NCBI GenBank assembly: GCA_037039925.1 | Contig: JAXRKP010000216.1 | Location: forward strand, 36,001-100,000 | Direction of reading: 5' to 3' | Source of the DNA: Doris montereyensis | Taxonomy: Eukaryota; Mollusca; Gastropoda; Nudibranchia; Dorididae | Length of the DNA stretch: 64,000 nucleotides | Shown here: positions 57,395 to 64,000 of the stretch, one piece after another | Layout: the number at the start of each line of letters is the position of its first letter | Position numbering within the stretch: the stretch's first letter is position 1 | Notes under the pieces: generated by a model | Database searches by the model: none | Seen by the model: only the letters and a program-made list of their open reading frames with translations | What the model was told of the DNA's origin: nothing | Program-made: the position numbers and the translations under genes

Positions 57395-57495
57395 ATCAAA
57401 TCCTACTCTTTCACTCTTTTACATATTATGTTTCCTCTTAATTTACCCTGAGATCACTGCATATGAGGGACGGGGTAAATTTCAATGAAACATGA
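57395..57495 (+). repeat. SINE family C copy
   Basis: TTCCTCTTAATTTACCCTGAGATCACTGCATATGAGGGACGGGGTAAATTTCAATGAAAC in several blocks. The head is replaced by the TC tract. Confidence 0.6.
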
Positions 57496-57545
57496 ATGGT
57501 TCAATGTTATTTTTATTTATTTTTTTAACTGGGTTCAATGTTACT

Positions 57546-57832
57546 TACATGTAAGTAAAGTTCCTTCCATTACAACCCATGAGCCGGAGCGTATCCCAGT
57601 TTCTATAGCTTGAAGTGGGACAGGTGACAATATTCACTCGACTCTTGAACAGGATGCTAGTCTGACACAGGTTTTTACTCCCAAGCTACTGCTCATACTG
57701 ATTTGCACCTGGGTTGAGTGGAGAAAATACATGTCAAGTGTCTTTCCCAAGGAACACAACGTAGGGCTTAGCTTTGCCACGATTCAAACCCGGGACCTCG
57801 TGATCCCGAACCACTCTTCTGTCACGTGTTTA
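57546..57832 (-). repeat. SINE family A, inverted copy
   Basis: Starts with the complemented tail AAGTAAAGTTCCTTCC and ends with the tRNA-like B box, CGGGATCACGAGGTCCCGGG read in reverse, then GGTTTGAATC. Confidence 0.65.
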
Positions 57833-58084
57833 CATATAGTCAAAATATTAAATTCAAAGGTCTTCATTATTCATAATATATTTTGTTATAACGTTATAAT
57901 ATATATATTCATCATCATCGTGCCCTGAATGTCATCTCTCGAGGGGCTTAGGCCATCAATAACAGCTCTCCGGCTGCTATCCCTGTCCTTTGCCATATTT
58001 TTTGCCTTCCTCCAGCTTCACGTCCTCCCCAGGTCTTGCAGTTCTCTCTCCAACTCTCCGCTCTCTCGGTAGTCAGAGGCAAGG

Positions 58085-58197
58085 CAGGTGCATGTTATTA
58101 ATGGTAAAAGATTTCTTGGCCATTTACAAGGCAGTCAGGGCAAAATCAAATATCCTACCTAAAAACCCGAGATCACCTTAGTTGTGGATGTGGGTAA
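58085..58197 (+). repeat. SINE family B 3' fragment
   Basis: GTGCATGTTATTAATGGTAA...GGCCATTTACAAGGCAGTCAGGGC...GTTGTGGATGTGGGTAAATC. Confidence 0.55.
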
Positions 58198-58466
58198 ATC
58201 TTTCTTCTCTTTTTTTACATACCTTCGCCATGTGTTCCCTTTTTCATGTGGCCCTGCGGATTCCATGTTAGAGCTTGTTGAGTTTCGTTTATTGATGTCT
58301 CCTCAAGGTGTGTCCTATTCACCACTAACGATCACATTTGGATTTTTTTATATAGCATCTACATCTGACAGTTACACACACACACATGAATGTAATTATT
58401 GTCAATATATGTACTATACAGTTACAGTGTATAGGCTTAGTAATGATAAGATCAACAAGATGAGTT

Positions 58467-61400
58467 TCACCTGAAAAAGAAGAATTTCCGGTGAACAAGT
58501 TGCATATGGTACCTCTTTGCTATTAAGATCTTGCTTTCTTCTTTCTTTATCAGTTCCCATTCTACCTTTCGGTGTATGGGTTCAGATGCCCGTGATGATC
58601 TTTCTCCAAGATGCCCTGTCCTGGCATTTTCTGTTTCCTTCCAAAAAAAGTTACGCTTCAATGCCTCTTTTATATCTTCTTCCCACTTTCTCCGAGGTCT
58701 GCCTTTTGGTCTTTTACCTTGGCTTTAGCACTGTATACTGATTTAGCTATTCTATTGTCATTCGTTCTGTTTACATGCCCAAACCATCTCAATTGATTTG
58801 CTTCTATCTTAGTTTTTATGCCTTCTGCTTTGGTTTGATCTCTTATTGTTGTGTTTCTGATTTTGTCTCTTTTAGTGTTCCCTACTTTTCTTCTTAGATA
58901 TTTCATTTCAGCTGCCTGTACTCTACTGTATTCTCTACTGTCTAGAGTCCAAGTTTCGCTGCCATAGAGGAGAGTTGGACAATAAACTGTATTGTATGCT
59001 GCCATTTTGGTTTTTGTTGACAATTCTTGCTTACTTACAAATGCCTTTCCTAGATGGTTATATATTGCACTTGCCTTTTGGATTCTCTGGCTGATTTCTT
59101 CTCTTAGTTTTCCCTTTGAGTTAATCATTACTCCTAGGTAATTGTAGCTTTGAACTTGTTCTAAATTCTCCCTGCCCAATTTTAATATGTTGTGTTTTAG
59201 CTTCCCTAGTTACTAGCATTGTTTTGGTTTTCTTTGCATTTACTCTCATTCCTCTTTTATTTAGTTCATTGTTCATAATGTTGATATTCGACTGAAGGTC
59301 ACTTTCTGATTTTCCAAACAGAACTAAATCATCGGCAAATGAAAGTATTGATACATTTACTGGTTTGAGCTTCCACATACCTACATTCATTTTCTTCATT
59401 TTTGAGGATGCCTTTGCGACTGAATCCATAAATATGATAAACAAAAGAGGACTTACGATACAACCCTGTCTTACTCCTATATCTACATCAAATTCTGCAG
59501 ATATGTTTCCAGCTACTCTCACTGCACATGTTGGTTTATTGTAAAATAATTTAATGGCTTCTATTAAATTTTGCTCTACATTGTGTTCTTTTAAGGAATG
59601 CCATAGTTCATTCTCTCCTCACAGTGTCAAATGCCTTTTCTTAGTCAATAAAACACAGGTGCAAGTCAATGTTTCTCTCAAGGAATTTTTCTATTATTTG
59701 TCTAATTGTAAATATGTGGTCTTGTAAACTTCTTCCTGGTCTAAATCCACTCTGATGTTCTTCAATCTGATCCTCTACTCTTTTCCTTAATCTCATTTCC
59801 AGTATCCTGGCATATACTTTTCCTGGAACGCTAAGTAGTGATATCCCTCTATAGTTTGAGCATTCCATAGTTGATCCTTTCTATAAATGTATTGCTACTA
59901 CTGTTCCCTTATTCCAGTCGTCTGGCACCTGTTTGGACTTCCATGTTTGTTGGCATCTTGCATGTAGTAGTTTGTCTGCCTCTTTTCCTTGGTTTTTAAT
60001 CATTTCTGGATAAACTTGATCTGCTACTGGAGCTTTTCCTAATTTCACTTTTCTTATAGCTGTTTGGATTTCTTCCATTGATATATCTACATCTTCAGCT
60101 GTCTCCTCTGGATTACTTGATACTCTTACTAATTGATCTCTACTCCTTGTTTCATACATTCTGAGGGATTATGTAATTGGTGAAAATGCTCTCTCCATGT
60201 TTCCATGATTTCGCTGTTTTCTTTCATTATTTCTCCTTTGACATACTTAATTTGTCGTATTGGGCATGCTTTGGTCTTTGTCATGCTCTTCATTGCCCCC
60301 CAGAACAGCTTTTGATTTCCTTGATAGCTTTCTTGGAGTCTTTGTCCAAACTCTTTCCATTGTCCCTATTATGCTTTCCTCACTTCCTCTTTAGCAATAG
60401 TTCTTCTTTTCACGTAATCTATCCTATCCTCTGGTCTCTTTGTTTGCAAATATTTCTTCCAGGCATCCTTCTTTTTTTTTTTATCTTAGTCTTGATATTC
60501 TCATTCCACCATGCTGTTCTTTTCCTATCTCCTTTAATTTGTTTCCTACCACAGACCTCTTCAGTACAACTGAGGAGTGTTTCTTTATACATCTGCCACT
60601 TTTCTTCTATTGTGCTATCATTCAGATCCATCTGTCTTTCAGTGATAAATCTTTTTATCCTAGATTGGTATACCTGTTTTACTACTGGTTTATTTAATTC
60701 CTCTATTTTGAGTTTAGTAGCTTTCTTCTTTTTCCTTTTCTGTTTGTTTTGCTCAGTCAGTAATCTCATTTTGGCAATCACTAAGTGATGATCACTAAAT
60801 ATTTCTGTTCCCCTGTTTACTCTTGCATCCAATTCCAATGTACTGTTAAAAAAAGGGAGCTGCTAACTATTATGTAGTCTATCATTGACTTTTCACACCT
60901 GTCTTCATTTACTCTTGTATATTTGTGGATATCTTTATGAGGAAAAAGGTGTTGGCTATTTTCATGTTATTCTTTAGACAAAAATCTATTAGTCTCTCTG
61001 CATTTGAAGAAGTTGTTGTCTCCTCTTCTTACCTATTTCTCCTCCTGACGTTTCTACACTGTTGCCTACTCTAGCGTTTAAATCACCTAAAAGCATTAGT
61101 TCCTGTTTGTGTTTAAGATTCTCTGCAGCTATTTGTAAATCATTTTCGAAGATATCTTTTTTTATTCTTTAGTTGGCATCTTCGTTTGATCCATAAGCTA
61201 TTAATAATTTAATTTCTCTTTCTTTTGGTTTAATATTTACCTCTAATAGCCATGGGCTTTTAAATTTCCAACTTTCTAGTAGCTTGTCAATGTCATGCCT
61301 TTTATGCACTAGGAGGCCTACTCCTGCTCTAGCTCTATCTTTGACATCTACTCCTGAGAAGATTAAAATATGATTCGATCCTACATTTTCTATTCGTTGT

Positions 61401-61640
61401 CCTTTTTTCTTTGTTTCTGTTATGGCCAAAATATCTACTTTGAATTTTTCCATTCCTTCGAATAATTCTAACTCTATTCCATTTATTGCCCTAACGTTCT
61501 ATGTTCCAAAAATCACAGTCCGTGTTCGTTTCCAAGTTTGTCTTCCAAAGATCAAGCCGGTTATAGTCCTTTTACTTCTCTGAATCAAGTTGTTTTGGAT
61601 AATCAGGGGTTTAGCCCACTGTAGCCTAGGTAGATGATGG
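58467..61640 (-). mobile_element. Decayed APE-type non-LTR retrotransposon (LINE)
   Basis: Read on the minus strand from about 61640. The endonuclease starts at about 61510 with GT-x-NVRAINGIE (a TAG replaces the expected Trp), followed by DILAITETKKKGQ, and SDHHLVIAK near 60790. A reverse transcriptase follows: KLGKAPVADQVYPEMIKNQ (about 60040), NYRGISLLSVPGKVYARILE (59860), SGFRPGRSLQDHIFTIRQII, the VRQGCIVSPLLFIIFMDS block (59470), and the catalytic FADD in SILSFADDLVLFGK (59340). Then come SYNYLGVMINSKGKL and a tail with LRWFGHV. The frame changes several times. A TAA replaces the residue after CFID in the first catalytic Asp motif, so it is inactive. It is RTE-like in style, but the clade is unproven. 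A tandem repeat at 61670-61805 may be its 5' UTR. Confidence 0.88.
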
Positions 61641-61664
61641 GGCTGCCACCTTGAGGCCCCCTAC

Positions 61665-61805
61665 CAGGCCTTGTTATTTTCTGTCAGGGTTAACTCCCTT
61701 AGCCTTTGATCATTTAAGACCGGCCTACAAGGCAGCATGTTGTTTTCTGTCAGGGTTAACTCCCTTAGCCTTTGGTCAACCAAGACCCGCCTGCAAGGCA
61801 GCAGG
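61665..61805. repeat. Two-copy tandem repeat at the 5' side of the LINE
   Basis: TTTTCTGTCAGGGTTAACTC CCTTAGCCTTTG and AGACC-GCCT-CAAGGCAGCA occur twice, about 75 bp apart (61665 and 61740). Tandem units ahead of the coding region are common in LINE 5' UTRs. Confidence 0.7.
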
Positions 61806-61987
61806 AGACTCGTGGAGGGCGGGATCATCTACTCCCCGTACAGGTGCTTACCTGTCCACTGCCCGGACTATTAAGATTCAGATCCCAAATGTCTCGCATA
61901 TCAATATCACCCATCTAGTAGGATTTGCCGTCTACGTGCATCTTGGATTGTTCAATAAAAAAATTGAGGACCAGATCTCTTTCCAAA

Positions 61988-62044
61988 CTAAACCCTGAGA
62001 TCACAGACATGGTGGACAGGTTTTACTTCAAAGAAGCGAAACAA
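61988..62044 (+). repeat. SINE family C tail fragment
   Basis: AACCCTGAGATCACAGACATGGTGGACAGG-TTTTACTTCAAAG. Confidence 0.5.
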
Positions 62045-62847
62045 AATCTCTCAAACTAAAGTAATTTCTTACCAATCTCATCTGTACAAAAGAGGCTAAG
62101 ACATATCCAGTGATAGCCACAATACGTCACTATTGTTTATTTTCCGATTGTTGTAGGTAAACATTTCAGATTGTTATTTGTCACATCGAAAATGAAATGC
62201 ATCATCGGATTTTTCCCCGTTAATGACAGTTAATGTGTTGCCCGAGAAGAACGTGGGGGGGGGGGGTTAGCATAAATTAGGTCAATATAAAGGTTCCCTC
62301 AAGCTGTGCACGTGCGCACACGCATATCGGAGAGAACATGTGTGCACAGTTGAAAAAAGCTGCGCACACCAATGAACGACGGCAGCACGTACACAATTTT
62401 TTAATATATATTTATTTTGCACACAACTGGGATTTTTTCGTCAAATTTTGCACAACATCAGGAAATTTACGCACACATAAACCAAAACATACGAATGAGC
62501 GAGAACATTGGTCATACTCATACACACATGTAACCCATTCTGCCAATATATATTTTTTTTTGGGGGGGTGGGGGCGTTGTTTTACAGCGCCCTAGTCTAG
62601 TTTTGTTGTTGTCCACACTTACTATTCATACTTAACTAAAGCTAAAAGTGTACACCGACTCGCACCTCCTGTGCCCCCTTAAACCGTTGAGTCGAACATT
62701 TTTCACTCAAACATTGACCTATTCCTCAATCACAGTGACTCACAGCTTAAAGATCCAGGCTTTCTTACATTTAGATGACATTAGTTATTGACATTCTCAG
62801 ACTAACTTCCTTAAATAAATGAAATAAGCGAGTATATCCAACGACTT
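62045..62847. other. Intergenic, no gene recognised
   Basis: Contains short G and T runs (62256-62266, 62550-62572) and a CpG/GCGCACAC-rich stretch at 62300-62500. No coding exon was recognised. Confidence 0.5.
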
Positions 62848-63160
62848 GATTTGATTCATCTTTCATTTTTACCCACATCCACAACTAAGGTGATCTCGAG
62901 TTTTTTTTAAAGAATTCCTAATGTTGCCCAGTAAACAGCCAATGAGTCTCTATTGTGCACAGTGTTGCGATCTGCTTACGGGACGTCTTTTTTTTTATCG
63001 TTCATCTCCGATGGGACTAGGTGTCGATCCACCTACCTGGACCAGGGGTTGGTTTTAGTTTTTACCCGGAGAAAAAGTCATGGAAACCTTTTCAACTTGT
63101 CGGGACACCAACCCATGACCTTTTGGTTGAGAAACTGACCCCTTACCTCTATGTCCCCTT
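62848..63160 (-). repeat. SINE family B, copy 2
   Basis: The reverse complement has the same order of blocks as 63363-63719. The 3' end is at the left (TTTTTACCCACATCCACAAC) and the tRNA-like head at about 63100-63160. Confidence 0.65.
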
Positions 63161-63362
63161 TATACATTCATCTACAGTTTCTATGTTATTTTATGTCAAT
63201 ATTATGATTCAAAATGATATTAATATAAATTAAAAGGGGGCTAGAACAATAATACTGCACACGATTGAGAATAAATAATCCTTTTGACCGAGTGATGGCT
63301 CATTATTTATCATTATGAACCAATATTACGGTATCATGGAGGTTTAATTTCATTCACCACTG

Positions 63363-63719
63363 TTGGGGGGGGGGGATTCGGTAGTTCAGAGGTAAGGTGT
63401 CGACCTCTCGGTCAAGTGGTCTTGGGTTCAATTCTCGGCAGGTGGAAATATTTTCTCGAGGTTTTTTTTTTCGAGTAAAACCTAACCCCTCCTCCACGCC
63501 ACCCCACCCCACCCCCCTGGTCCAGGTAGGTGGATCAGCACCTAGTACCATTAAATACAGACGATAAAGAGGAGATCCCGTGTGAGGGTCACAACACTCT
63601 GTGCACGTTAAAGATCCCTTGGCTCTTTACAGAGCAGTCTGGGCAGAATTAAAAATCATACTAGAATCCCTTGAAATCACCTTAGTAAGTAGATGGGTAA
63701 AATCAAATCAAATCAAATT
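63363..63719 (+). repeat. SINE family B, copy 3, full-length
   Basis: The tRNA-like head GGTAGTTCAGAGGTAAGGTG has a B box TGGGTTCAATTCTCG. Then follow GGTCCAGGTAGGTGGATC, GTGCACGTTAAAGATCCCTTGG and a tail of AATCA repeats (63700-63719). The tail shows the 3' end clearly. Confidence 0.7.
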
Positions 63720-64000
63720 CACCACTGTTATAGTCATATGTTATAGAGAAAGACGACAATTAGTGACAACCCCACCGAGAGAAACAGAACAAATACGTGA
63801 GCGTCATAGGTAAACTTTATAATAAATAAGGATTGAAAGAGGGCTTAATTAGTATGTATGTGGAAGAACACGCGATTATCACAGCTTTAAATACCTCGAC
63901 CAAGGAGGGGGACATGTTCCTATTGTCACGGGATACGAGGTACAATTAATTACAGAATAAAACGTCAGCACTACCACTGTCACTCACCTGGAATTTATCA
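63720..64000. other. Intergenic end of window
   Basis: No feature recognised. Confidence 0.5.

Noticed and set aside
60177..60788. 203-residue plus-strand frame rich in Phe and Leu
   Set aside because: It is antisense to the LINE coding region. The hydrophobic look comes from complementing Lys/Glu-rich codons.

Overview
This is a metazoan nuclear genome window. Its genes have many introns with GT-AG borders, it is AT-rich, and it carries long dinucleotide tracts, several tRNA-headed SINE families, TIR transposons and a decayed LINE. The protein sequences, the SINE load and the TAGATC-rich patches suggest a protostome, most likely a mollusc and probably a gastropod. That placement is inference. 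No bacterial-type system, CRISPR array or rRNA gene is present, and no intact tRNA gene was found. Four protein-coding genes could be assembled exon by exon. (1) A ZNF410-type C2H2 zinc-finger gene on the minus strand, about 141-5517; its 3' end lies beyond position 1. (2) XPO1/CRM1, the nuclear exportin, on the plus strand: 25 coding exons, 9948-28972, with a long 3' UTR. (3) FAM161, a centriole/cilium microtubule-binding protein, on the minus strand: 5 coding exons, 43608-37108. (4) COQ6, the mitochondrial flavin monooxygenase of ubiquinone synthesis, on the plus strand: 12 coding exons, 43860-54454. FAM161 and COQ6 are head to head, with 251 bp between start codons. ZNF410 and XPO1 are also divergent, over about 4.4 kb. 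XPO1 and FAM161 converge. From 54.5 kb to the end I see only repeats, including an antisense, stop-ridden APE-type non-LTR retrotransposon at about 58.47-61.64 kb. The most notable result is gene order. In human, XPO1 and FAM161A are neighbours on 2p15, while ZNF410, FAM161B and COQ6 are neighbours on 14q24.3. This window holds all of these partners around one single FAM161 gene, which is what a pre-vertebrate-duplication block would look like. The second notable result is a set of small indels, mostly in short homopolymers, that break otherwise highly conserved exons: three in XPO1, one in FAM161, two in COQ6, and one or two in the ZNF410-like gene. Their pattern points to assembly consensus errors rather than gene death. 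The introns also hold well-bounded mobile elements: a pogo-type MITE with TA duplications, a piggyBac-type element with TTAA ends, and a 1.15-kb TIR family with a possible 6-bp duplication present in both an XPO1 and a COQ6 intron that I cannot assign to a known family.
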